Positions 50,185 through 62,498 of a stretch of 64,000 nucleotides of DNA are shown here, piece by piece. The notes under the pieces are model-generated. The model saw nothing but the letters and a program-made list of their open reading frames with translations, made no database searches and was not told the DNA's origin. The position numbers were made by a program, and so were the translations under genes. Each line of letters opens with the position of its first letter. Position 1 is the stretch's first letter. The stretch comes from Candidatus Thiodubiliella endoseptemdiera (lineage in GTDB: Bacteria > Pseudomonadota > Gammaproteobacteria > PS1 > Pseudothioglobaceae), in NCBI GenBank assembly GCA_013416635.1, contig JACCHT010000001.1, positions 1,116,001 to 1,180,000 on the forward strand, given 5' to 3'.

Positions 50185-51146
50185 ATGCATAATAACTTAA
50201 AAATCAAATTCTGTGGCATGTCATTAGATTCGCCCATCGTTCTACTGTCAGGCTGTGTCGGCTTTGGTGAAGAATACACCCGAATTAATGGATTTTCTAA
50301 TACCGATGTTGGTGCGATTTGCCTAAAAGGCACAACTTTAGAGCCTCGATTTGGCAATATTCCACACCGAATTTGTGAAACACCCGAAGGAATGATTAAT
50401 GCTATTGGCTTGCAAAATCCGGGTGCCGACGCGGTGATTAACGAAATTATGCCGAATTTAGACAAAACTGAAACCCGTTTTATCATCAACATCTCAGGCT
50501 CATCAGTGGAAGAATATGGCGAAATTGCCAAACGCTTTGATGACACCGATATTGATGCCATAGAAATCAACATTTCTTGCCCGAATGTCAAAGAAGGGGG
50601 CGTCGCATTTGGCAATGACCCTGATATGTCCTATCGTGTGGTAGAGCTGTGTAGAAAAAACACCAGTAAGCCCATTATCACCAAATTATCCCCAAATCAA
50701 ACTGACATCGGCAATAGTGCGCAACACTGTATTGATGCAGGTACTGATGGTTTAGCGGTAATCAACACACTGATGGGTATGGGCATTAACACTGTCACTC
50801 GTAAACCAATCATCGGCAACAATCAAGGGGGCTTGTCAGGGCCTGCGATTAAACCCATTGCCCTATTAAAAGTCCATCAAGTCTATCAAGTGAGCAAGCA
50901 CCATAATGTGCCAATCATTGGACAAGGGGGTATTATGACTGCCAATGATGCGATTGAATTATTATTGCAGGTGCTGCCACCGTTGGCATAGGTACTGCAT
51001 TATTTTACGACCCGTTAGTCTGTCCAAAAATCAATGACGGTATTAGCCAATACTTAATTGACAACCATCTCAACAGCATCGATGAACTCGTCGGCACGCT
51101 GGAACTTAACACCGCTGTTTCACAATGTGATACCAGCACAAAATAA
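50185..51146 (+). CDS. pyrD: Dihydroorotate dehydrogenase, class 1B-like, with an apparent frameshift
   Basis: About 320 residues when joined. Starts with KFCGMSLDSPIVLLSGCVGF; the active-site Cys stands in INISCPNVKEGG and FMN binding is seen in GQGGIMTANDAIELLL. After that the frame breaks near 50968 and continues as AGAATVGIGTALFYDPLVCP to 51146. Class 1B enzymes use NAD through PyrK; none is seen here. Divergent from bioD with a 36-base gap. Confidence 0.82.
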
Positions 51147-53606
<2,460 letters not shown>

Positions 53607-53645
53607 ATTTTATAATTATGTCAAAAAAAATAGATAAAACCTATT

Positions 53646-53802
53646 GAGACTTTGCATAAATATGAATAATCATCAAAACGCTATCTTTCATCAAATTACA
53701 AACTTTTTAAAAACACCCTTAGCCCTGCTAGAGTGGATTTAAAAATTTCAATTTAATAAAATCTGTCATTTTGCTAATCATCCCTATTTATGCAAAGGTC
53801 TC
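53646..53802 (+). mobile_element. Hairpin MITE, copy 3 (157 bases)
   Basis: Same element with a few missing bases (GAGACTTTGC at the left end). Flanked by TATT on both sides, which fits a duplication with one change. Directly behind leuS. Confidence 0.88.
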
Positions 53803-54145
53803 TATTATTCAAAGTCTCAAAGCAAAAATATTAAAAAATACTGACTTTTAACCCCATGGTCAAAGATACTTAGTCAAATAGAAATGAATCTTGTTTATGA
53901 TTAGCAATATTGAGGTTAATCCTAAAGATAGGGCGTAACTTAGACATTAAAAACAGCATAAAACACAAAATTAGAGCAGCCACTATAATAAAAATAGGCT
54001 TTAAAGATACCAAGAGCCTGTTCCCATTAACTTTATTTAAAAATAAAATGGGAAAATGGGGCAGGTTTTCAACAAGCAAAAAAAATACCGACTAAAAAGT
54101 CGGTATTTTAAATAACTTTGATTTACAAGATTATGACAAAATCAA
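53803..54145. other. Intergenic stretch with REP-like pair and a hairpin
   Basis: No gene is seen. CCTGTTCCCATT at about 54009 and AATGGGGCAGG at about 54055 form an inverted pair like the RAYT ends. AAATACCGACT with AGTCGGTATTTT at 54084-54111 is a terminator-like hairpin. Confidence 0.5.
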
Positions 54146-54241
54146 ATTAGACGCTGTAAAGTCAGATAAAGTAGTAATATCAGTTGACAAAGAAGCCGTT
54201 GGTGTTGCTGATGAAGTATTTTGTTTGTCCTGGCATGGGGT
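54146..54241 (-). pseudogene. N-terminal remnant of a second giant surface protein
   Basis: On the minus strand MPGQTKYFISNTNGFFVN is identical to the start of the giant protein at 61841. After this the sequence differs and stops. The rest of this second gene is missing. Confidence 0.6.
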
Positions 54242-54321
54242 TGTCCTTTGGCTGTTATAACTGATTATTATTATACATATTTACTTATTCCTCTAAGTTT
54301 TTGGTTGATATTTTTCCATAA

Positions 54322-54353
54322 AAAAAACCCGCTTTAATAAGGCGGGTTTTTGT
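54322..54353. terminator. Bidirectional terminator hairpin
   Basis: AAAACCCGC pairs with GCGGGTTTT around TTTAATAAG; A and T runs lie on both sides. It is probably the original terminator of the giant gene on the minus strand, now separated from it by a MITE. Confidence 0.65.
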
Positions 54354-54375
54354 TTTTATAGGTGTCTTACTTTAT

Positions 54376-54536
54376 GAGACCTTTGCATAAATAGGGATGA
54401 TTAGCAAAATGACAGATTTTATTAAATTGGAAATTTTTTAAATCCACTCCTAGCAGGGCTAAGGGTGTTTTTAAAAAGTTTGTAATTTGATGAAAGATGG
54501 CGTTTTGATGATTATTCATATTTATGCAAAGGTCTC
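54376..54536 (-). mobile_element. 161-bp hairpin MITE, copy 4 (inverted)
   Basis: Complete element in opposite orientation, flanked by TTTAT (54371-54375 and 54537-54541). Lies between the stop of the giant gene (54573) and the terminator at 54322-54353. Confidence 0.93.
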
Positions 54537-54572
54537 TTTATACAAGAATAAGATTATCAGTTATGAAGTGCC

Positions 54573-56921
54573 CTAATGCAACTGTGTCGGGAGTAGGGAG
54601 CCACCAATACCAGAAACCCCTTGTAGATTGATAACCAAATCAGCAACATCATCTGTAACCGTGCCATCAGCATCAATCGTTAGTTTGGCACTACCTGCAG
54701 TGCCAGTATCTGACACTGTAATATATTTATCAATATTAGCAAAAAGTGTCGCTTGGTTACCACTAGCGGTAATAAAATCTTTTAAATCTAATTTATCGCC
54801 ACCAGCACCAAATATGAAGCCAGTTATGGTGTCTTCGCCATTATCTGTACTTGCATAAACAAAAATATCACTGCCTGCACCGCCATTTATAGTGTCGTTG
54901 CCTGCACCACCATTTATAGTATCGTCACCTGCACTACCCGTTATAGTATCGGCGTTATCGGTGCCGATATAAAAATTATATGCAAATGCCCAAGTTTTAC
55001 CTGAGGTATTATCAATACCTGCAAAGTCATTACCCGAGGTGTCAGTTATAACGCCTGATGCCATTTTGATGTAATAAACACCTGAAGTTAAACTACTTGG
55101 GTTAAGAGTGAGTGTTGTGTCGCTAATATTAGCATTAGTAATGCTAATAGTTGCAACTTTTTCTGCGCTATTCCAGATTTCAACAATGCCACCATTTGTT
55201 TTGATGTTTTCAGAAAACTCAATTACTAGATTTGAAGGCTCGCCTAAGACATTGGTATCGCTGGTTTTTTCTGTAAAGGTTGGAACTTGTCCATCTACAG
55301 AAGAAGGTTGTTGATTGTAGTAGTATTTAAGGGTGCCATTATTCTCACCTGTCACCAAATCTAGGTCGCCATCACCGTCAATATCGGCTAGGGTTGGTGC
55401 GGAAAATTTCCCCACATCAATGCCATTAAAAGGATTACTATCTCCAGTTTTTACTTCATAAGCAGGGTTAGAAGTAGTACCTGTATTTTGATAGTATTTA
55501 AGGGTGCCAGCACTCTCACCCACCACCAAATCTAGGTCGCCATCGCCGTCAATATCGGCTAGGGTTGGTGCGGAAAGATTCCCCACATCAATGCCATTAA
55601 AAGGATTGCTATCTCCAGTTTTTGCTTCATAAGTAGGGTTAGAAGTAGTGCCTGTATTTTGATAGTATTTAAGGGCGCCATAAACCTCACCCACCACCAA
55701 ATCTAGGTCGCCATCGCCGTCAATATCGGCTAGGGTTGGTGCGGAAAAATCCCCCACATCAATGCCATTAAAAGGATTGTCATCTCCAGTTTTTGCTTCA
55801 TAAGCAGGGTTAGAAGTAGTGCCTGTATTTTGATAGTATTTAAGGGTGCCATTATCCTCACCCATCACCAAATCTAGGTCACCATCGCCGTCAATATCGG
55901 CTAGGGTTGGTGAGGCAGCATTTCCCACATCAATGCCATTAAAAGGATTGCTATCTCCAGTTTTTGCTTCATAAGCAGGGTTAGAAGTAGTGCCTGTATT
56001 TTGATAGTATTTAAGGGTGCCACCAACCTCACCCACCACCAAATCTAGATCACCATCACCATCAATATCAACCAGGGTTGGCGCAGAAATATCCCCCACA
56101 TCAATACCCTCAAAAGGATTATTGCCCGAACCTGTTTTTTCAATATACTCAAGCTTAGTCTTGGTCAACACTACTCTATCAGCGGTAAATACTGGTGCAT
56201 TACCTGCGACATCTGTTATATTATTTAGCGTAATATCGCTTGTTGGGTTGTCAATATCAAAGTCTGTAGCGGCAATGCTATCTCCGGCTTGAACGCTATA
56301 TTTAAACACCAGTTTCTTATCACCTGCAGTTGTAGAGGCGGTTTTATCCAAAACAAAGTCTTTGCCTGCAATGACCACTTTAGAGCCTGTGGTGTTATTA
56401 AGTTTCAAGGTCTCGCTCATTGTCAAAGTTAGGCTGATAACATCCCCTGCCTTAAAAGCAGATTGTCCTGCTGGAATATTGCTTAGAGTCCATGAGTTAG
56501 TAGCCGTTGGAGTTGGGGCTTGTCCATCTACAGAAGCAGGTTGTTGATTGTAGTAGTATTTAAGGGTGCCATTATTCTCACCTGTCACCAAATCTAGGTC
56601 GCCATCGCCGTCAATATCGGCTAGGGTTGGTTTGGAATAATCTCCCACATCAATGCCATTAAAAGGATTGTCATCTCCAGTTTTTGCTTCATAAGCAGGG
56701 TTAGAAGTAGTGCCTGTGTTTTGATAGTATTTAAGGGTGCCATTATTCTCACCCACCACCAAATCTAGGTCGCCATCGCCGTCAATATCGGCTAGGGTTG
56801 GCGTAGCAAAATCCCCCACATCAATGCCATTAAAAGGATTATTGCCTCCAGTTTTTGCTTCATAAGCAGGGCTAGAAGTAGTGCCTGTATTTTGATAGTA
56901 TTTAAGGGTGCCATATCTCAC
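54573..56921 (-). CDS. Giant protein, C-terminal part with FG-GAP block 3 and RTX repeats
   Basis: 782 residues open. Two units of block 2, the third WTLSNIPAGQSAFKAGDVIS module, then LEYIEKTGSGNNPFEGIDVG and five FG-GAP units (block 3), a SwmB-like domain (NLVIEFSENIKTNGGIVEIW), and RTX nonapeptides GSAGDDTINGGAGNDTINGG with TITGFIFGAGGDKLDLKDF, the type-I secretion end. Confidence 0.82.
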   Translation of the reverse strand: MRYGTLKYYQNTGTTSSPAYEAKTGGNNPFNGIDVGDFATPTLADIDGDGDLDLVVGENNGTLKYYQNTGTTSNPAYEAKTGDDNPFNGIDVGDYSKPTLADIDGDGDLDLVTGENNGTLKYYYNQQPASVDGQAPTPTATNSWTLSNIPAGQSAFKAGDVISLTLTMSETLKLNNTTGSKVVIAGKDFVLDKTASTTAGDKKLVFKYSVQAGDSIAATDFDIDNPTSDITLNNITDVAGNAPVFTADRVVLTKTKLEYIEKTGSGNNPFEGIDVGDISAPTLVDIDGDGDLDLVVGEVGGTLKYYQNTGTTSNPAYEAKTGDSNPFNGIDVGNAASPTLADIDGDGDLDLVMGEDNGTLKYYQNTGTTSNPAYEAKTGDDNPFNGIDVGDFSAPTLADIDGDGDLDLVVGEVYGALKYYQNTGTTSNPTYEAKTGDSNPFNGIDVGNLSAPTLADIDGDGDLDLVVGESAGTLKYYQNTGTTSNPAYEVKTGDSNPFNGIDVGKFSAPTLADIDGDGDLDLVTGENNGTLKYYYNQQPSSVDGQVPTFTEKTSDTNVLGEPSNLVIEFSENIKTNGGIVEIWNSAEKVATISITNANISDTTLTLNPSSLTSGVYYIKMASGVITDTSGNDFAGIDNTSGKTWAFAYNFYIGTDNADTITGSAGDDTINGGAGNDTINGGAGSDIFVYASTDNGEDTITGFIFGAGGDKLDLKDFITASGNQATLFANIDKYITVSDTGTAGSAKLTIDADGTVTDDVADLVINLQGVSGIGGSLLPTQLH

Positions 56922-57430
56922 CCACCACCAAATCTAGGTCGCCATCGCCGTCAATATCGGCTAGGGTTGGTTTGGAATATCCCCACATCAATGCTTTTAA
57001 AAAGGATTGTCTCTCCAGTTTTTACTTCATAAGCAGGGTTAGAAGTAGTGCCTGTATTTTGATAGTATTTAAGGGTGCCAGCACTCTTTACCCACCACCA
57101 AATCTAGGTCGCCATCGCCGTCAATATCGGCTAGGGTTGGCGAATAAAACCCCACATAATGCTATTAAAAGGATTGTCATCTCCAGTTTTTGCTTCATAA
57201 GCAGGGTTAGAAGTAGTGCCTGTATTTTGATAGTATTTAAGGGTGCCAGCACTCTCACCCACCACCAAATCTAGGTCGCCATCGCCGTCAATATCGGCTA
57301 GGGTTGGTGCAGAAATATCCCCCACATCAATACCCTCAAAAGGATTATTGCCCAAACCTGTTTTTTCAATATACTCAAGCTTGTCAACACACTCTATCAG
57401 CGGTAAATACTGGTGCATTACCTGCGACAT
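56922..57430 (-). CDS. Giant protein, damaged start of FG-GAP block 2
   Basis: Three FG-GAP units with indels (open part 57131-57430). With the two intact units in the following part they make a second block of five. The damage is concentrated in the repeat units between 56920 and 57170. Confidence 0.6.
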
Positions 57431-59291
57431 CTGTTATATTATTTAGCGTAATATCGCTTGTTGGATTGTCAATATCAAAGTCTGTAGCGGCAATGCTATC
57501 TCCAGCTTGAACACTATATTTAAACACCAGTTTCTTATCACCTGCAGTTGTAGAGGCGGTTTTATCCAAAACAAAGTCTTTGCCTGCAATGACCACTTTA
57601 GAGCCTGTGGTGTTATTAAGTTTCAAGGTCTCACTCATTGTCAGTGTTAGGCTGATAACATCGCCTGTCTTAAAAGCAGATTGTCCTGCTGGAATATCGC
57701 TTAAAGTCCATGGATTGGTCGTGATTGGGGTTGGGTTAATGATGTCATAAGTTACTGCTGTGCTAGTGCTAATTGCTGAATTGGTGCCATCACTAAGCGT
57801 TACTACAGCCGTGTAGGTTTTTCCATCGGCTAATTCAGATGGCATAGCAGAATGTGCGAGTGTCCAGGTGCCGTCAGCTGCAACAGCTGGTAATCCTGAA
57901 GTTATTGCTGTGCCTACTGTATTACTACCTTCAAAAAACTCAATTTTGGTAATCGTTAAAGTACCTATTCCAGTTACTTTGCCTGAGAGTGTGGTTGCAT
58001 CTTTCTCGTTATTATTAATGTAATTATCATCGGCACCTGCCCAAACAATGTCGGTAGTAAGGACGATGATTTCAAATGCCCATTGGTTAGTATCTTTAGT
58101 AATGGCAGCGGCATCGTTACCCGCTATGTCAGTTACTGTGCCTGCATCCATGGTGATATAGTAACTACTGCCTTGGGTTAATTTATTATCAGTTAAACCT
58201 AATGCTGACACATCAATGGTGAGTTTATCGCCAGCAATGCTGAATTTAGTTGTCTCAGTAATATTAATGGTTGCTATTACTCCATCATCACTACCTTTAA
58301 TAACAATACTACCTGTACTACCTGCTTGAATGTCTTCATTAAAATCAAGTATCAGGTCTGAGGTTTCACCCAATTCGGCCGAAGCTTGTGTTGTTAGAGT
58401 TGGGGCTTGTCCATCTACAGAAGAAGGTTGTTGATTGTAGTAATATTTAAGGTTGCCATTCTCCTCACCCACCACCAAATCTAGGTCGCCATCGCCGTCA
58501 ATATCGGCTAGGGTTGGTGAGGAAGAATGCCCCACATCAATGCCATTAAAAGGATTACTATCTCCAGTTTTTGCTCCATAAGCAGGGTTAGAAGTAGTGC
58601 CTGTATTTTGATAGTATTTAAGTGTGCCATTACTCTCACCCACCACCAAATCTAGGTCGCCATCGCCGTCAATATCGGCTAGGGTTGGTGAGGCAACATT
58701 TCCCACATCAATGCCATTAAAAGGATTATTGCCTCCAGTTTTTGCTTCATAAGCAGGGTTAGAAGTAGTGCCTGTATTTTGATAGTATTCAAGGATGCCA
58801 TAAACCCCACCCATCACCAAATCTAGGTCGCCATCGCCGTCAATATCGACTAGGATTGGTGAGGCAGCATTTCCCACATCAATGCCATTAAAAGGATTGC
58901 CACCTCCAGTTTTTACTTCATAAGCAGGGTTAGAAGTAGTGCCTGTATTTTGATAGTATTTAAGGGTGCCATCATCCTCACCCACCACCAAATCTAGGTC
59001 ACCATCGCCGTCAATATCGGCTAGGGTTGGTGAGGCAGCATTTCCCACATCAATGCCATTAAAAGGATTGCTATCTCCAGTTTTTACTTCATAAGCAGGG
59101 TTAGAAGTAGTGCCTGTATTTTGATAGTATTTAAGGGTGCCATCATTCTCACCCACCACCAAATCTAGGTCGCCATCGCCATCAATATCGGCTAGGACTG
59201 GTGCGGAAAAACGCCCCACATCAATGCCATTAAAAGGATTATTGCCCGAACCTGTTTTTTCAATATACTCAAGCTTAGTCTTGGTCAACAC
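57384..59291 (-). CDS. Giant protein, FG-GAP block 1 and Ig-like modules
   Basis: 635 residues open. Begins TKTKLEYIEKTGSGNNPFNG, then five FG-GAP units of 57 residues, ending KYYYNQQPSSVDGQAPT. SwmB-like and Ig-like modules follow, then the second copy of the WTLSDIPAGQSAF module. FG-GAP units carry DxDGDGDLD calcium loops. Confidence 0.75.
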   Translation of the reverse strand: MLTKTKLEYIEKTGSGNNPFNGIDVGRFSAPVLADIDGDGDLDLVVGENDGTLKYYQNTGTTSNPAYEVKTGDSNPFNGIDVGNAASPTLADIDGDGDLDLVVGEDDGTLKYYQNTGTTSNPAYEVKTGGGNPFNGIDVGNAASPILVDIDGDGDLDLVMGGVYGILEYYQNTGTTSNPAYEAKTGGNNPFNGIDVGNVASPTLADIDGDGDLDLVVGESNGTLKYYQNTGTTSNPAYGAKTGDSNPFNGIDVGHSSSPTLADIDGDGDLDLVVGEENGNLKYYYNQQPSSVDGQAPTLTTQASAELGETSDLILDFNEDIQAGSTGSIVIKGSDDGVIATINITETTKFSIAGDKLTIDVSALGLTDNKLTQGSSYYITMDAGTVTDIAGNDAAAITKDTNQWAFEIIVLTTDIVWAGADDNYINNNEKDATTLSGKVTGIGTLTITKIEFFEGSNTVGTAITSGLPAVAADGTWTLAHSAMPSELADGKTYTAVVTLSDGTNSAISTSTAVTYDIINPTPITTNPWTLSDIPAGQSAFKTGDVISLTLTMSETLKLNNTTGSKVVIAGKDFVLDKTASTTAGDKKLVFKYSVQAGDSIAATDFDIDNPTSDITLNNITDVAGNAPVFTADRVC

Positions 59292-60331
59292 TACCTATCA
59301 GCGGTAAATACTGGTGCATTACCTGCGACATCTGTTATATTATTTAGCGTAATATCGCTTGTTGGATTGTCAATATCAAAGTCTGTAGCGGCAATGCTAT
59401 CTCCAGCTTGAACGCTATATTTAAACACCAGTTTCTTATCACCTGCAGTTGTAGAGGCAGTTTTATCCAAAACAAAGTCTTTGCCTGCAATGACCACTTT
59501 AGAGCCTGTGGTGTTATTAAGTTTCAAGGTCTCACTCATTGTCAGTGTTAGGCTGATAACATCCCCTGCCTTAAAAGCAGATTGTCCTGCTGGAATATCG
59601 CTTAAAGTCCATGGATTGGTCGTGATTGGGGTTGGGTTAATGGTGTCATAAGTTACTGCTGTGCTAGTGATAGTTGTTGAATTGGTGCCATCACTAAGCG
59701 TTACTGCAGCCGTGTAGGTTTTTCCATCGGCTAATTCAGATGGCATAGCAGAATGTGCGAGTGCCCAAGTGCCGTCAGCTGCAACAGCTGGTAATCCTGA
59801 AGTTATTGCTGTGCCTACTGTATTACTACCTTCAAAAAACTCAATCTTAGTAATAGATAAGGTACCTGCTCCCGCTACTGTGCCTGAGAGTGCGGTTGCG
59901 TCTTTTTCACTATCATTAATGTAGTTATCATCGGCACCTATCCAAGCGATTGTGGTAAAAAGTGCTTTGGTTGCAAATGCCCAAGTGGTGTCAGCACCTA
60001 AATTAGTGATACCTGCAAAGGCATTGCCTGCCATATCGGTGATTACGCCAGATGCCATTTTGATGTAATAAGTGCCTTCAGTTAAATCAGCAGTAGGATT
60101 AATAGTAAGTTTATCGTTAGCAATGCTAATTTTACTATTGTCAATAGCAATGGTTTCTACAATGGTATTGTCGCTGGCTTTATGAATGACAATATTGCCT
60201 GTGCCGGCTTTGATGTTTTCACTAAAGTCAATTACTAGGTTAGAGTCTTCACCCAAGATAACGCTCATTGCTTGTGCGGTGAGAGTAGCAGTAGTAGTAT
60301 CCACAGTAATCGCCAAAGCATCAGAAACCAA
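59291..60331 (-). CDS. Giant protein, Ig-like segment 2
   Basis: Open part of 346 residues. Three Ig-like modules: SENIKAGTGNIVIHKASDNT (SwmB-like), FEGSNTVGTAITSGLPAVAA, and the module WTLSDIPAGQSAFKAGDVIS to ITDVAGNAPVFTADR. The last one occurs three times in the protein with almost no change. Confidence 0.7.
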   Translation of the reverse strand: MVSDALAITVDTTTATLTAQAMSVILGEDSNLVIDFSENIKAGTGNIVIHKASDNTIVETIAIDNSKISIANDKLTINPTADLTEGTYYIKMASGVITDMAGNAFAGITNLGADTTWAFATKALFTTIAWIGADDNYINDSEKDATALSGTVAGAGTLSITKIEFFEGSNTVGTAITSGLPAVAADGTWALAHSAMPSELADGKTYTAAVTLSDGTNSTTITSTAVTYDTINPTPITTNPWTLSDIPAGQSAFKAGDVISLTLTMSETLKLNNTTGSKVVIAGKDFVLDKTASTTAGDKKLVFKYSVQAGDSIAATDFDIDNPTSDITLNNITDVAGNAPVFTADR

Positions 60332-60915
60332 ACTTTCATTACCCGCAGCATCTGTTGCTCTTGCGGTAATGCTGTGTGGGTTGTGCTTTGGGTTAAACTG
60401 ATATCAATAGAGAATGTGCCATTAGCCTTTACTATTTCAGAGCCTATGGCTGTTGTGTTGGTACCATTGTATAATCTTATAGTAGCACCGACTTCTGCAC
60501 TGCCTGTGATGGTGAGGTTTGAGGTTTTATTAGTTAGGTTGTCACTATTACTTGTGCCTGAATCGTCCTCTGTGGCTAAATCTAAACTTATGGGTTTGCT
60601 GGGTACAACGGTATCAACTTTATGACTATTACTAGCGTATTCTGTGCCAATACCTCCTCCAATTGCCGCATCTTTTGCCACACCAACAAATAAGTCAGTT
60701 GTTGAGTTATCTGTCACGCTGACTACTAACGAATAAACACTGCCACTGCCACTGAAAGCACCTTTTGTTCCACCTGTCACTTCAATATCATTTTTATCAA
60801 AACCAGTAACATCATCTTTAAAAGTAAAAGTATAGGTAATATCTGTGCCTACCTTTGCCTTGTTAATAATGCTTGTTTCTGCTAAATCATCGGTAATACT
60901 TAAACCAATCCCCAA
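60265..60915 (-). CDS. Giant protein, Ig-like segment 1
   Basis: Open part of 216 residues with LSITDDLAETSIINKAKVGT and ITYTFTFKDDVTGFDKNDIE, a bacterial Ig-like fold, then VDTVVPSKPISLDLATEDDS and NLTITGSAEVGATIRLYNGT, a typical Big-type domain. It overlaps the next frame at 60265-60331; the break lies near 60380. Confidence 0.65.
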   Translation of the reverse strand: MGIGLSITDDLAETSIINKAKVGTDITYTFTFKDDVTGFDKNDIEVTGGTKGAFSGSGSVYSLVVSVTDNSTTDLFVGVAKDAAIGGGIGTEYASNSHKVDTVVPSKPISLDLATEDDSGTSNSDNLTNKTSNLTITGSAEVGATIRLYNGTNTTAIGSEIVKANGTFSIDISLTQSTTHTALPQEQQMLRVMKVWFLMLWRLLWILLLLLSPHKQ

Positions 60916-61853
60916 ACCTGGAGTTGACTCACTACCGTCAATATCAGTGGATATAATTCTCTTAAAAACACCTGCTTCTAATAGCCCATCATCGCCTGTT
61001 ATATCAATCTTAACAAAACCATTTGCAAAATAAACCCTATCGCCATTAGAGGCTGTGAAGGAGACTTCTTCTTGATAATCGGTACCGCCAATATTAACAG
61101 TTCTTTCAAAAGTGTAGGTGCTGTCAACTACTGTTTGTTTGGTGTATTCATTAAAAGTGCCAGTTAAATAAACAACATCATTGCCACCTGTTGAGGTGAG
61201 TCCTGTTGCATCAACTTTTGTGCCTTTGGCAACATAAACTGTGTCATTGCCACTATTGCCAGATATCTTAAATACTGAGCCTTTGACACCAGGGGTAATG
61301 TGCTCACCGTTGTTATCAGAAATAAATACTTTAGTAGCACCAACTTCACTGGCAGTGCCTTTGTCAATGGCGGGTTGACTGGTTAAAGGGTCGGTGGGTG
61401 TTATTGAACTGGAGTCAATATCAGCGAATTTAATTTTCTGAAAAACGCCTGCATTTAATAGCCCATCATTGCCTGTTATATCAATCTTAAAAAAACCATT
61501 TGCAAAATAAACCCTGTCGCCATTAGAGGCTGTGAAGGAGACTTCTTCTTGGTAATCGGTACCGCCAATAGTAACCGTTCTTTTGAAGGTGTAGGTATTG
61601 CCATCTAGTGTTTGTTCGTAGTTGTTAAAAGTGCCGGTTAAATAAATTGAATCATTGCCACCTGTTGAAGTAAGCCCTGTTGCATCGACTTTGGTGCCTT
61701 GTCCTACATAGACGGCATCGTCTCCACTATTGCCAGATCTTTTAATGCTTGTCCGTGAGATTCAACTCCGGTGATATCGGAATACCAGTTGACGAAGAAG
61801 CCGTTGGTGTTGCTGATGAAGTATTTTGTTTGTCCTGGCATGGGGGCGCTCAT
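60916..61853 (-). CDS. Giant protein, N-terminal part with two tandem modules
   Basis: Contains the start and two tandem copies of a module of about 125 residues (61370-61740 and 60960-61370) with GNSGNDTVYVAKGTKVDATG and TASNGDRVYFANGFVKIDIT. The frame shifts near 61745 and 61370. I do not know the module; it resembles the N-terminal retention regions of giant T1SS adhesins only in position. Confidence 0.55.
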
Positions 61854-61974
61854 TTTTATTATAATTGGGTTATTATACATAGATTTGGGGGTGTATTATT
61901 TATGCCCCCAAGAAAAATAAATTTTTTAAACTTTTTTAGGCGGGGAAAGGGGCTTAATAAAAGTAGTTTTATTC

Positions 61975-62133
61975 AAGACCTTTGCATAAATATGAATAAT
62001 CATCAAAACGCCATCTTTCATCAAATTACAAACTTTTTAAAAACACCCTTAGCCCTGCTAGGAGTGGATTTAAAAAATTTCAATTAATAAAATCTGTCAT
62101 TTTGCTAATCATCCCTATTTATGCAAAGGTCTC
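61975..62133 (+). mobile_element. Hairpin MITE, copy 5 (159 bases)
   Basis: Left end reads AAGACC instead of GAGACC. No target duplication is seen. It lies upstream of the giant gene, whose 3' side also has a MITE. Confidence 0.9.
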
Positions 62134-62224
62134 TGAGAATATCTTTATGTTCCTTGTTAGCATATTTTGGATAGTGCATTTTAAAACTTTTATTTCATAA
62201 TAGAAAACCTGTAAAATTTAATTT

Positions 62225-62385
62225 GAGACCTTTGCATAAATATGAATAATCATCAAAACGCCATCTTTCATCAAATTACAAACTTTTTAAAAACACCCTT
62301 AGCCCTGCTAGGAGTGGATTTAAAAAATTTCCAATTTAATAAAATCTGTCATTTTGCTAATCATCCCTATTTATGCAAAGGTCTC
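62225..62385 (+). mobile_element. 161-bp hairpin MITE, copy 6
   Basis: Complete, with AATTT duplicated at 62220-62224 and 62386-62390. It lies 91 bases behind copy 5 in the same orientation. Confidence 0.93.
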
Positions 62386-62498
62386 AATTTATAATTATTA
62401 ATTGGTCCTTATGGCTTCAAACTCGGGTAAGTCCATCAAATTGCTGAGTATTTTTTTATTCTACTGCGATAGATTAGAAAAATACTTAATCACCAAGT

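Larger units (their letters stand above)
54573..61853 (-). pseudogene. Giant FG-GAP / Ig-like / RTX surface protein, several frameshifts
   Basis: About 2400 residues if joined. Order from the N-terminus: start MSAPMPGQTKYFISNTNGFF; two copies of a module with TKVDATGLTSTGGND and IGGTDYQEEVSFTASNGDRV; Ig-like modules; then three times an Ig-like module (from WTLSDIPAGQSAFKAGDVIS on) followed by five FG-GAP repeats of 57 residues (DIDGDGDLDLVVGE, Ca-binding); last the RTX repeats DDTINGGAGNDTINGGAGSD and a type-I secretion tail. No Sec signal. It should be exported by a type I system and bind Ca2+, acting in adhesion or as a toxin-related protein. Breaks near 61745, 61370, 60370, 59292, 57390 and 56920-57170. 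Open parts are listed separately. Confidence 0.82.

Noticed and set aside
54573-59291. Regular 171-bp repeats as a CRISPR array or satellite
   Set aside because: The repeats are coding, in frame and encode FG-GAP units with conserved DxDGDGDLD loops; there are no unique spacers.
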